The notes under the pieces are model-generated. The model was not told the origin of the DNA. It did not search any database and worked only from the letters and a program-made list of their open reading frames with translations. Shown here piece after piece: positions 51,051-59,214 of a stretch of 59,214 bases of DNA (the stretch's first letter is position 1; each line of letters starts with the position of its first letter). The DNA is from Xanthomonas sp. (lineage in GTDB: Bacteria; Pseudomonadota; Gammaproteobacteria; Xanthomonadales; Xanthomonadaceae). Made by a program: the position numbers and the translations under genes. The stretch lies in contig NZ_JAFIWC010000031.1 of NCBI RefSeq assembly GCF_017163755.1, forward strand, positions 1 through 59,214, read 5' to 3'.

Positions 51051-51234
51051 GGAGAAGCGACTGCCGAGGCGTAACGATCTTGCACGGGATCGCTCTCTCG
51101 ATGCAGCAACCAGGTATGGATATGTGCATCGCCGGAGCGCTCGCCTGCGCGCTGCCCTTCGGCCGCATCCGGTCATTCGCTACGCGGCGGCGCCGACTGC
51201 TTTAGAATTGCCGGGTTAATCGCCGGACCGAACC

Positions 51235-51558
51235 ATGCCTTTTGTCGTCACCGAAAACTGCATCAAGTGCAAATACACCGATTGCGTGGAAGTGTGTCCC
51301 GTGGATTGCTTCCACGCCGGGCCCAACTTCCTGGTGATCGATCCGGACGAGTGCATCGACTGCACGCTGTGCGAGCCGGAATGCCCGGCCAATGCGATCT
51401 ATCCCGAAGACGACGTGCCCGCCGGCCAGGAGGGCTTCGTTGCGCTGAATGCCGAACTGTCCAAGGCCTGGCCGGTGCTGACCACGCGCCAGGAGCCGCT
51501 GCCCGACGCGGCCGACTGGGACGGCAAGCCGAACAAGCTGCCGCTGCTGTTGAAGTAG
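51235..51558 (+). CDS. fdxA: 7Fe ferredoxin [3Fe-4S][4Fe-4S]
   Basis: 107-residue electron carrier. Cysteines C9, C17 and C50 should hold the 3Fe-4S cluster. C21, C40, C43 and C46 should hold the 4Fe-4S cluster (motifs [15 protein letters not shown] and [12 protein letters not shown]). The C-terminal ~50-residue extension is typical of the FdxA/Azotobacter FdI type. A separate transcription unit upstream of a REP doublet. Confidence 0.95.
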   Translation: MPFVVTENCIKCKYTDCVEVCPVDCFHAGPNFLVIDPDECIDCTLCEPECPANAIYPEDDVPAGQEGFVALNAELSKAWPVLTTRQEPLPDAADWDGKPNKLPLLLK

Positions 51559-51751
51559 CGTTCCACATCCAGCGGGGCGGCGGCCGCGTACAGCGCGCTA
51601 CGCCGCCACACACGCTGCCGGGCCACTGCGGCCATTGCCGCGGGGAGCATGAGTGACCCCGCATACGCCACCGAGCCACTTCAGCCATCGCCGCAGCACT
51701 TTGCCGCCGACACTGGTCCGCTATCGCCCCATCTACGCCAATAGCGCTTGT

Positions 51752-51819
51752 TGTGGGAGCGACTTCAGTCGCGACGGGCTTTACCGGTAAGGCCCGTCGC
51801 GACTGAAGTCGCTCCCACA
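51752..51819. repeat. Perfect REP doublet (REPIN-like palindrome)
   Basis: Two inverted copies of TGTGGGAGCGACTTCAGTCG-type REP (28-bp perfect arms, the outer 20 bases shown). They flank a 12-base centre containing the palindrome TTACCGGTAA. It is the same family as the array at 15949-16246, with GACTTCAGTC in place of GGCTTCAGCC and a GTGGG head. It lies between fdxA and the terminator of the bamC-like gene. Confidence 0.88.
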
Positions 51820-51873
51820 GTCGCGCCGGTCGAGCGCCAGCGCCGCCCGCGCAGGCCTTTACCTCTCCCCCAA

Positions 51874-51900
51874 ACGAAACGGGCGCCCTGCGGCGCCCGT
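51874..51900 (-). terminator. Terminator of dapA-bamC unit
   Basis: Leftward: ACGGGCGCC-GCAG-GGCGCCCGT followed by TTCGTTTG. 9-bp stem, about 50 bp after the stop codon of the lipoprotein gene. The same stem sequence recurs at 20206-20228. Confidence 0.65.
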
Positions 51901-51948
51901 TCCCTTGTCTCGCAGCGGTCGGCGCGAACGCCGACGGCCGCCGCCCGC

Positions 51949-52476
51949 TCAGCCGCCCAGCTTGGCCTTCAGCGCCGCGATCAGCTTGACCGGGGCTTCG
52001 CCGGTGGCCGGCAGGCCGCGCGGATCCACCGCCGAAACGTAGACGCCGGCGTCCACCGCGACCACGCGGACCAGGAAGTTGCTGCCTTCGTAGGCCACGT
52101 CGTAGGAACCGAGCACCTGCGCGCGGCTGGCGATGGTGACGCCCTCGGTGCTGCCGAGCGCGTCGCCGACCTTGGCGAACACCGCGTCGCGCGCGCCGGG
52201 CACCACGAAGCCGCTGTTCGACGCCGCCGGCGCCTGGCCCGGCGCGGTCGTGCTTGGGCGCTGCGCCGAGGAGGCCAGCGCCGGCACCTTCATCGCCGCC
52301 GAGGTATCGGGCGCATTCAGATCCGGCGGCACTTCCAGCGGGCGCATCTCGGGGGCCAGCGCGTAGTCGCCGCGCGGCTTGCCCTTGCGGAACCAGCTGC
52401 AACCGCTGGTGGCCGCGACCAGGGTGGTCGCCATGAGGACGGCCGTCAGCACGCGGTAGGAAACGGAAGCACGCAT
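51949..52476 (-). CDS. bamC: BamC-like lipoprotein downstream of dapA
   Basis: 175-residue lipoprotein. Signal peptide with lipobox LVAATSGC; mature sequence SWFRKGKPRGDYALAPEMRPLEVPPDLNAPD in parts resembles the unstructured BamC N-terminus (DYAL-PPLEVPPDL). One compact C-terminal domain follows (~90-172, DAVFAKVGDALGSTEGVTI; YEGSNFLVRVVAVDAG). It is shorter than E. coli BamC (~340) and has only one helix-grip domain. It lies 18 bp after dapA, the usual nlpB/bamC position. Assignment rests on position and N-terminal pattern. Confidence 0.75.
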   Translation of the reverse strand: MRASVSYRVLTAVLMATTLVAATSGCSWFRKGKPRGDYALAPEMRPLEVPPDLNAPDTSAAMKVPALASSAQRPSTTAPGQAPAASNSGFVVPGARDAVFAKVGDALGSTEGVTIASRAQVLGSYDVAYEGSNFLVRVVAVDAGVYVSAVDPRGLPATGEAPVKLIAALKAKLGG

Positions 52477-52494
52477 CGATAAATCTCCTGGGGG

Positions 52495-53403
52495 TCAGGC
52501 CGCGAGCGTTTCGCGGCTGGATAGTTCTTCCAACGCGGCTGCGTCGGTGGCAAGACGGTCGGCGGTGGCCTGGTGCGCCGACGACAGCGGCAACAACGGC
52601 AACCGCAGGCCCTGGCCGATGCCGGCGCGCTGCAGCAGCGCCTTGACCGGGATCGGGTTGGATTCGACGCCGCAGAAGTCGTGGAACGGCTGCAGGCGCG
52701 CGTCCCAGGCCTGCGTGGGTTCGCCCAGGCGCGCGCGGGCCAGGTCGCACAGCCGCCGATAGGCGCCCGGCAAGGCATTGGAACCGACCGATACCAGGCC
52801 GTCGAAGCCGTCCAGCATCGCCCGCGCGGCGCTGCCGTCGTCGCCGCTGAGCACGACGAAGGTCTCGCTGCGCAGCGCCAGCAGCGCGGCGATGCGCTCC
52901 GGTTCGCTGCGCGCCTCCTTGATGCCGACGATGTTCGGGTGCGCGGCCAGCTGCGCCACCGATTCGGGGAGCAGATCGCAGCCGGTGCGTCCGGGGACGT
53001 TGTACAGCACCACCGGCAGGCCGCCGTCTTCGGCCACCTGCAGGTAGTGCGCGACCAGCCCGGCCTGGGTCGGGCGCACGTACGGCGGCGTCACCACCAG
53101 CGCGTACTGCGCGCCGTTGGCGGCGGCACGGCGGGTCTGGGCGACGGTCTTGGCGGTGCCGGACAGCCCGGTGCCGGCCAATACCGGCACCTGCCCGGCG
53201 ATGGCCTTCACCGCTTCGCGCAGCAGCAGGTCGTATTCCTCGTCCAGCAGCGTGGCGGCCTCGCCGGTCGATCCCGCCACCACCACGCCCTGCACGCCGC
53301 CGTCCAGCTGCCGTTTGAGCAGCTGCCGCCAGGCGTCGAGATCGAGGTCGCCGTTGCCCTGGAAGGGCGTGGCCAGTGCGGTGATGATGCCGGAAAGGGA
53401 CAA
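52495..53403 (-). CDS. dapA: 4-hydroxy-tetrahydrodipicolinate synthase
   Basis: 302-residue lysine/diaminopimelate pathway aldolase. Schiff-base Lys K162 in IVGIKEARS, catalytic Tyr Y134 in [12 protein letters not shown] with R139 nearby, and GSTGEAATL at ~45-52. The start is TTG 53403 ([13 protein letters not shown] follows). Divergent from gcvR with 146 bp between. Confidence 0.95.
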   Translation of the reverse strand: MSLSGIITALATPFQGNGDLDLDAWRQLLKRQLDGGVQGVVVAGSTGEAATLLDEEYDLLLREAVKAIAGQVPVLAGTGLSGTAKTVAQTRRAAANGAQYALVVTPPYVRPTQAGLVAHYLQVAEDGGLPVVLYNVPGRTGCDLLPESVAQLAAHPNIVGIKEARSEPERIAALLALRSETFVVLSGDDGSAARAMLDGFDGLVSVGSNALPGAYRRLCDLARARLGEPTQAWDARLQPFHDFCGVESNPIPVKALLQRAGIGQGLRLPLLPLSSAHQATADRLATDAAALEELSSRETLAA

Positions 53404-53549
53404 GTGCCGGTTGCTCGGTGGGAAAAGGAGGGCCGCGTGCGGCCTGCACGGACGGGTTCGCCCCGCATGTTACTTGCGGCCTGAAAGCGCGGGCAAGTAT
53501 GCTGCACACTGCACCGAGCGACCGCCCGGACGCCGTTCAGCCTTACGCA

Positions 53550-54125
53550 ATGCCGGAAGCCCCTTTGACAGACACCACGCCCCGGCCCGCGCCGACCGAA
53601 AACCACCTCCTGATCAACGCCTACACGACGCATCCGGAGTCGCCGCTGTTGCCGGTGACGCGGCGCATCGCCGACAGCGGCTGCAATCTGGTCGACGCGC
53701 GCCTGGCCACGGTGGGCCGCGACGTGTCGGTCACCGCGCTGGCGACCGGCTCCTGGGACTCGGTCGCCAAGCTCGAGGCGATGCTGACCCGGCTCGACCG
53801 CGAGGAAGGCATGAAGCTGGTGTGGTACCGCACCGGCGCCAAGCAGGCGCAGTCGAACCTGCTGCCCTACATCGTCGAGGTCATCGCCGCCGACAAGCCG
53901 GGCATCCTGTTCCAGCTGGCCGACTTCTTCGACCGCCAGGGCATCACCATCGAGAACCTGCAGAGCACCCGCTACCGCGCGATGCAGACCGGCGCGGAGA
54001 TGTTCTCGGCGCAGGTGACGATCGGGGTGCCGGCGAACATGCACATCGCCGCGCTGCGCGACGACTTCCTCGAATTCTGCGACCACCTGAACCTGGACGC
54101 GATCATGGATCCGATGAAGTTCTGA
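53550..54125 (+). CDS. gcvR: Glycine cleavage system transcriptional repressor-like ACT protein
   Basis: 191-residue protein with two ACT domains (~20-95 and ~105-185): LLPVTRRIADSGCNLVDARLATVG and VEVIAADKPGILFQLADFFDRQGI, split here into recognisable halves. GcvR proteins lack a DNA-binding domain and act through GcvA in enterics. ATG 53550 is chosen; ATG at 53499 would add 17 residues. Upstream of bcp, a common Xanthomonas order. Confidence 0.85.
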   Translation: MPEAPLTDTTPRPAPTENHLLINAYTTHPESPLLPVTRRIADSGCNLVDARLATVGRDVSVTALATGSWDSVAKLEAMLTRLDREEGMKLVWYRTGAKQAQSNLLPYIVEVIAADKPGILFQLADFFDRQGITIENLQSTRYRAMQTGAEMFSAQVTIGVPANMHIAALRDDFLEFCDHLNLDAIMDPMKF

Positions 54126-54189
54126 CGCCACGCTGGACATCGGCACATTCGAACGCAGATGATGGCGATGCAAGCGGAGGACTGAGGCG

Positions 54190-54669
54190 ATGAAGGACGG
54201 CGATACCCTGGACCGCAACACGCTGGCGCTGCCGCTGGCGCTGTCCGGCGGCGTCAGCGCCACGCTCGGCGATTACGCCGGACGCTGGCTGGTGCTGTAC
54301 TTCTACCCGAAGGACAGCACGCCCGGCTGCACCACCGAGGGCATCGACTTCAACGCGTTGTTGCCGCGGTTCGAGCAGGCCGGCGCCAGCGTGCTCGGCG
54401 TATCGCGCGATTCGCTCAAGTCGCACGACAACTTCTGCGCCAAGCAGGGCTTCCGCTTCCAGCTGGTCAGCGACGCCGACGAGGCGCTGTGCCGCGCCTT
54501 CGACGTGATCCGCGAGAAGAACATGTACGGCCGCCAGGTGCTCGGCATCGAGCGCAGCACCTTCCTGATATCGCCCGACGCCCGGCTGCTGCGCAGCTGG
54601 CGCAAGGTCAAGGTTCCCGGCCACGCACAGGCCGTGCTGGACGCACTGCAGGCCGCCGCTTCGCAGTGA
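54190..54669 (+). CDS. bcp: Thiol peroxidase BCP (peroxiredoxin)
   Basis: 159-residue peroxiredoxin reducing H2O2 and organic hydroperoxides. Peroxidatic Cys is C47 in DSTPGCTTEG. There is no Cys five residues later as in E. coli Bcp; C83 in HDNFCAKQGF is the likely resolving residue, as in X. campestris BCP where the equivalent pair forms an intramolecular disulfide. A strong GGAGGA ribosome site precedes the ATG. Confidence 0.95.
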   Translation: MKDGDTLDRNTLALPLALSGGVSATLGDYAGRWLVLYFYPKDSTPGCTTEGIDFNALLPRFEQAGASVLGVSRDSLKSHDNFCAKQGFRFQLVSDADEALCRAFDVIREKNMYGRQVLGIERSTFLISPDARLLRSWRKVKVPGHAQAVLDALQAAASQ

Positions 54670-54751
54670 TCATTCGCGCTTCTCGCATCCTTCGTCACCC
54701 TGCCCCGCAGGCGGTGATGGTTCGCCCCTGTCCCAACCCCAGGAATCCAAG

Positions 54752-56152
54752 ATGACCCGAGGCAAGCGCATCTACGTGCTGGATACCAACGTGCTGATGC
54801 ACGATCCGACCGCGCTGTTCAAGTTCGAGGAGCACGACGTGTTCCTGCCGATGCAGGTGATCGAGGAGTTGGACAACGCCAAGAAGGGCATGTCCGAGGT
54901 CAGCCGCAACGCGCGCCAGGTCAGCCGGTTCCTCAACGAGCTGATCGAGGGCGCCGGCGCCGAGCAGATCGAGTCGGGCATCCCGCTGAGCCATCCGCAG
55001 GGCATCCAGCTCAAGAGCAGCGGCAGCATCGGTCGGCTGTACTTCCAGACCCGACCGGTGGAACCCGGGCGCAGCTTCGGCACCGTGGCGCCGGACAACA
55101 AGATCCTGGCCGCGGTGCTGGCGCTGCGCGAGGACGGCCCGGAAACGCCGGTGATCCTGGTGTCCAAGGACATCAACCTGCGGATCAAGGCGGCGATCAG
55201 CGGCCTGGTCGCCGAGGACTACGAGAACGACCGCGCGCTCGACGATTTCAGCCTGCTGTACACCGGCGCGATCGAGCTGCCGGAGGATTTCTGGCAGAAG
55301 CACAACCAGGACCTGCGCAGCTGGAGCGACCGCGGCCGCACCTGCTACGAGATCGCGCTGGCCGACGACGAGGACTGGCACCCGAACCAGTACCTGTACC
55401 TGCCCGGCGACGACGAAGTGGAACTGCGCGTGGTCAAGGTCAGCGGCGAGCGCAAGGCGACGCTGGCGCTGGTCGACGACTTCCGCAGCGGCCAGCACGC
55501 GGTGTGGGGCATCGCCGCGCGCAACCGCGAGCAGAACTTCGCGCTCAACGCGCTGATGGACCCGGAGATCGACTTCGTCACCCTGCTCGGCACCGCCGGC
55601 ACCGGCAAGACCTTGCTGGCGCTGGCGGCGGGACTTGCGCAGACCATGGACCAGCAGCGCTACCGCGAGATCATCATGACCCGCGCCACCGTGAGCGTGG
55701 GCGAGGACATCGGCTTCCTGCCTGGCACCGAGGAGGAGAAGATGACGCCGTGGATGGGCGCGCTGACCGACAACCTGGAGGTGCTGACCCACAACCAGGA
55801 AGGCGGCGCCTGGGGCCGCGCGGCGACCAACGACCTGCTCGCCAGCCGGATCAAGATCCGCTCGATGAACTTCATGCGCGGGCGCACCTTCCTGTCGCGC
55901 TACCTGATCCTGGACGAGGCGCAGAACCTCACGCCGAAGCAGATGAAGACGCTGATCACCCGCGCAGGCCCCGGCACCAAGATCGTGTGCCTGGGCAACG
56001 TCGAGCAGATCGACACGCCGTACCTGACCGAGACCACCTCGGGCCTGACCTATGCGGTGGACCGCTTCAAGGCCTGGCCGCACAGCGCGCACGTGACCCT
56101 GCGCCGCGGCGAGCGCTCGCGCCTGGCCGACTACGCCTCGGAGGTCCTGTGA
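54752..56152 (+). CDS. PIN-PhoH ATPase/ribonuclease
   Basis: 466-residue protein of the PhoH2/YlaK type. The N-terminal PIN nuclease domain (~5-150) has acidic residues in YVLDTNVLMHDP, QVIEELDNAKKG and VSKDINLRIKA. The C-terminal PhoH ATPase domain (~255-455) has Walker A GTAGTGKTLL at 280-289, and Walker B YLILDEAQNLTPKQMK. This fusion is known as an RNA helicase/nuclease in PhoH2 systems. No antitoxin gene precedes it. Overlaps the next gene by GTGA. Confidence 0.9.
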   Translation: MTRGKRIYVLDTNVLMHDPTALFKFEEHDVFLPMQVIEELDNAKKGMSEVSRNARQVSRFLNELIEGAGAEQIESGIPLSHPQGIQLKSSGSIGRLYFQTRPVEPGRSFGTVAPDNKILAAVLALREDGPETPVILVSKDINLRIKAAISGLVAEDYENDRALDDFSLLYTGAIELPEDFWQKHNQDLRSWSDRGRTCYEIALADDEDWHPNQYLYLPGDDEVELRVVKVSGERKATLALVDDFRSGQHAVWGIAARNREQNFALNALMDPEIDFVTLLGTAGTGKTLLALAAGLAQTMDQQRYREIIMTRATVSVGEDIGFLPGTEEEKMTPWMGALTDNLEVLTHNQEGGAWGRAATNDLLASRIKIRSMNFMRGRTFLSRYLILDEAQNLTPKQMKTLITRAGPGTKIVCLGNVEQIDTPYLTETTSGLTYAVDRFKAWPHSAHVTLRRGERSRLADYASEVL

Positions 56153-56637
56153 GCGCGCGCGCGCGGCTGGGCGGCGCGGCGCTGGCGCTGGCCCTGCTCG
56201 GCGCGTGCGCCACCCCGCGCGGACCGAGCAGCGTGCCGACCGCGCTGAAGGCCGGGCAGTCGTGGATCGTCACCCGCAACAGCACCGCCGCACAGGTGCT
56301 CGACACCTGTTCGCGCGACAGCCCGGCGCGCCACGACGGCGCGGTGACCGGCTACTGGGCGCCGACGCTGGAGCAGATCGAGCAGTTGGAAGCGCGCCTG
56401 GCGCAACTGCAGCCGACCATCGCCGAGCCGGCCGCCTACGACCGCCAGTACGTGGGCATCCACTACAACGGCAGGCAGGTGATCTACGTCAACGCGTTCA
56501 AGCCGAACGACGACAGCGGCCTGGATCCCGGCAAGGATGCGGTGCGCGCCTGCGACGGCGGCGCCAACTTCTGGGGCGCGGTGTTCGACCCGGCCAGCGG
56601 CGCGTTCTCCGAGATCGCGGTCAACGGCGCGCTGTGA
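56149..56637 (+). CDS. Small predicted lipoprotein
   Basis: 162-residue protein with signal peptide [14 protein letters not shown] and lipobox Cys at ~20. The rest resembles no family I know well: [48 protein letters not shown], and [14 protein letters not shown]. The paired cysteines could form a disulfide in the periplasm. The start is GTG 56149, with GGAGG four bases upstream, overlapping the PhoH stop. Confidence 0.75.
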   Translation: MSARARLGGAALALALLGACATPRGPSSVPTALKAGQSWIVTRNSTAAQVLDTCSRDSPARHDGAVTGYWAPTLEQIEQLEARLAQLQPTIAEPAAYDRQYVGIHYNGRQVIYVNAFKPNDDSGLDPGKDAVRACDGGANFWGAVFDPASGAFSEIAVNGAL

Positions 56638-56672
56638 GCCGCATGGCGCCATGAGCGGGCGGCGCGCCTAGC

Positions 56673-57341
56673 GTGGGCTTCGAGCTGCCGCGCTGGGCAT
56701 GGGCGTTCGCCGGCGCGCTGGCCTGCGTGGCCGGCATGGTCAACGTGGTCGGCTATCTGGGCTTCGAGCACCAGGCGGTGACCCACCTGACCGGCACCAC
56801 CACCCTGCTCGGCGCGGCACTGGCCGACGGCGACATGCGCGCCATCGGCCAGCTGCTCGGCGTGGTGCTGGCCTTCCTGTGCGGCGCGGTGCTCAGCGGC
56901 ATCATCGTGCAGGACAGCCGCCTGCGCCTGGGCCGCCGCTACGGCGTGGCGCTGGCGCTGGAGGCGGTGCTGCTGGTGCTGGCGATGCACGCGTTCAAGC
57001 AACAGCAGATCGCCGGCGCCCTGCTCGCCGCCTGCGCCTGCGGCCTGCAGAACGCGATGACCACCATCTACAGCGGTACCGTGGTGCGCACCACGCACCT
57101 GACCGGCATGTTCACCGACCTGGGCATCGGGCTGGGCCAGGCGCTGCGCGGCCTGCCGTTGCCGCTCAGGCGCATCCGCCTCAGCGCGCTGATCGTCGGC
57201 GGCTTCCTGTGCGGCGGCGTGCTCGGCGCATGGGCCTATCGCCGGTTCGGCTTCGACGCCCTGCTCGCGCCGGCGGCGCTCACCGGCCTGGTCGGGGCGG
57301 CGTACACGCTGCAGGCGCACTACCGGCGGCGCGAACGCTGA
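56673..57341 (+). CDS. DUF1275 (YoaK-type) membrane protein
   Basis: 222-residue protein with about six or seven hydrophobic helices. It shows the DUF1275 pattern: [20 protein letters not shown] in part, [16 protein letters not shown] and [17 protein letters not shown]. Function unknown. GTG 56673 is the likely start; no internal ATG would keep the first helix. Confidence 0.82.
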   Translation: MGFELPRWAWAFAGALACVAGMVNVVGYLGFEHQAVTHLTGTTTLLGAALADGDMRAIGQLLGVVLAFLCGAVLSGIIVQDSRLRLGRRYGVALALEAVLLVLAMHAFKQQQIAGALLAACACGLQNAMTTIYSGTVVRTTHLTGMFTDLGIGLGQALRGLPLPLRRIRLSALIVGGFLCGGVLGAWAYRRFGFDALLAPAALTGLVGAAYTLQAHYRRRER

Positions 57342-57435
57342 CCGCGCGGCGTGGCGCCCGGGGCTTGCGTGCGTGCCTGCGCCGACCCGGCCACGCGCAG
57401 TCGCCAAGCCGCGCCCGGCGCTGCACAATCGGCGC

Positions 57436-58241
<806 letters not shown>

Positions 58242-58245
<4 letters not shown>

Positions 58246-59084
58246 GCGCAGCGCCGACCGCGATCGACGTCGCCGCCGCCGACGGCCACCGCTGGTCGCT
58301 GCTGGCGTGCGTGCCGCAGGCGGCGCGCAGCGCGCTACTGTGGCTGCCGGCGCTCGGCGTGGCCGCGCGGCACTACCTGCCGTTGGCCGAGGCGCTGTCC
58401 GCGCACGGCGTGGCGGTGTTCGTGCACGAATGGCGCGGCAACGGCAGCAGCCAGCTGCGCGCCTCGCGCGAACACGACTGGGGCTATCGCCACCTGTTGT
58501 GCGAGGACCTGCCCGCCAGCCATGCCGCGCTCGCCGCGCGCAGCGCGCTGCCGCTGGCGATCGGCGGCCACAGCCTCGGCGGGCAACTGGCCTGCTGCTA
58601 CGCCGCGCTGCATCGGCAGGCGTTCGCGCAGCTGTGGCTGGTCGCTAGCGGCACGCCCTACTGGCGCAGCTTTCCGGCGCCACGTCGCTACCTGCTGCCG
58701 CTGGCGTACCGGCTCCTGCCGTGGCTGGCGCGGCGCCAGGGCGCGCTGCACGGACGCCGCCTTGGCTTCGGCGGCACCGAGGCGCGCACCCTGATCGACG
58801 ATTGGGCGCGGGTGGGCTTGAGCAACCGCTACGCGGCGTCCGGGCTCGCGCGCGATCTGGAGGCTGCGCTGGCGCAGCTGACCGCGCCGGTGCGCGGCGT
58901 GCTGCTGCACGACGACTGGATGGCGCCGGAGAGCTCGCTGCGCGCGTTCCTGCGAAAACTCTCGCCGTGCGCCACCGACATCCGCTACCTGAACGCTTCG
59001 CAGCTGGGCACCGCGGCGGATCATTTCGCCTGGATGAAGCGGCCGCAGGCCGTCGCCGCGGCCCTCGCCGGCGCGCCAGGCTGA
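58242..59084 (+). CDS. Alpha/beta hydrolase
   Basis: 280-residue serine hydrolase. Nucleophile Ser in AIGGHSLGGQLACC, probable acid Asp in LLHDDWMAPESS and His in TAADHFAWMK. The start is GTG 58242, coupled to thiD. The substrate is unknown. It differs from the thiaminase-like or esterase genes sometimes next to thiamine genes, so no thiamine role is claimed. Confidence 0.85.
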
Positions 59085-59102
59085 ATTTTTTCGCAAAAAG
59101 CA

Positions 59103-59131
59103 TTGACGGGCCCAGGGGAGTCGGGAATAAT
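59103..59131 (+). promoter_or_regulatory. Sigma70 promoter of tRNA-Arg
   Basis: TTGACG (59103-59108) and AATAAT (59126-59131) with a 17-bp spacer, 15 bp upstream of the tRNA. Close to consensus. Confidence 0.75.
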
Positions 59132-59146
59132 TCCGCTCCTGACGAC

Positions 59147-59214
59147 GCGCCCGTAGCTCAGTTGGATAGAGTACCTGGCTACGAACCAGGCGGTCGGGAG
59201 TTCGAATCTCTCCG
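59147..59214 (+). tRNA. tRNA-Arg (anticodon ACG), cut by window end
   Basis: Starts GCGCCCGTAGCTCAGTTGG; anticodon stem CCTGG/CCAGG with loop CTACGAA gives anticodon ACG (inosine-modified in vivo, reads CGN). The T arm GGGAGTTCGAATCTCTC is complete, but the 3' acceptor strand lies beyond the window. Confidence 0.92.

Larger units (their letters stand above)
51559..51948. other. fdxA-bamC intergenic region
   Basis: 390 bp without a gene between convergent units. It holds the REP doublet and a terminator hairpin at 51874-51900. Nothing else recognised. Confidence 0.5.

Noticed and set aside
54752-56152. PhoH2 toxin-antitoxin (PhoAT-PhoH2) system
   Set aside because: No small antitoxin frame precedes the gene; the upstream neighbour is bcp, so I treat it as a housekeeping PIN-PhoH protein.

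Overview
The window is about 59 kb of very GC-rich chromosomal DNA. It is almost certainly from a plant-associated Xanthomonas or a close relative. The reasons are the protein families, the dapA-gcvR-bcp-phoH and pcnB-folK-panBC gene orders, the many TonB-dependent receptors, and the GTAGGAGC/GTGGGAGC-headed REP palindromes. The species cannot be fixed from the sequence alone. I see no phage, plasmid, insertion sequence or CRISPR array.

Layout. 1-2.9 kb: a RegB/RegA-type (PrrBA) redox two-component system and a CHAD protein. 2.9-7.4 kb: an SSS sugar symporter and a secreted GH3 beta-glucosidase, both leftward, with a palindromic operator candidate upstream. 8-13.2 kb: a DUF4142 lipoprotein, a 65-residue H-box micro-protein and a 1,374-residue CheB-CheR-PAS-histidine kinase-receiver hybrid. 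13.8-19.9 kb: a leftward pcnB-folK-panB-panC-panD-pgi gene string, interrupted between panC and panD by three tandem 111-bp REP doublets. 19.98 kb: tRNA-Glu(CTC), followed by a terminator that is symmetric enough to work in both directions.

20.3-45.7 kb is the main accessory block, a xyloglucan utilisation locus read leftward. It holds three TonB-dependent receptors (two of them close tandem paralogues), a GH74 endo-xyloglucanase, a CE20-type acetylesterase, a GH35 beta-galactosidase, a PA14-containing GH31 alpha-xylosidase, a GH95 alpha-fucosidase, xylulokinase, xylose isomerase and a XylE-type sugar:H+ symporter. 46.1-51 kb: a GbpR-like LysR regulator divergent from a D-galactonate operon (dgoA, dgoD, lactonase, dgoK). 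Together these genes could cut xyloglucan outside the cell, import the oligosaccharides, trim them in the periplasm, and catabolise the xylose and galactose released. A short near-palindrome (AATGAAAWWTTCACG or a close match) lies in front of two of the receptor genes and between lysR and dgoA. It is a candidate operator tying uptake to galactonate metabolism. The GH74 gene sits behind a receptor-like 5' leader and a 29-codon upstream reading frame that ends two bases before its start codon.

51.2-59.2 kb returns to core genes: a 7Fe ferredoxin, a perfect REP doublet, a BamC-like lipoprotein, dapA, gcvR, bcp, a PIN-PhoH ATPase, a small lipoprotein, a DUF1275 membrane protein, thiD, an alpha/beta hydrolase, and a tRNA-Arg(ACG) cut by the window edge. 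Translational coupling by overlapping ATGA/GTGA is common throughout.
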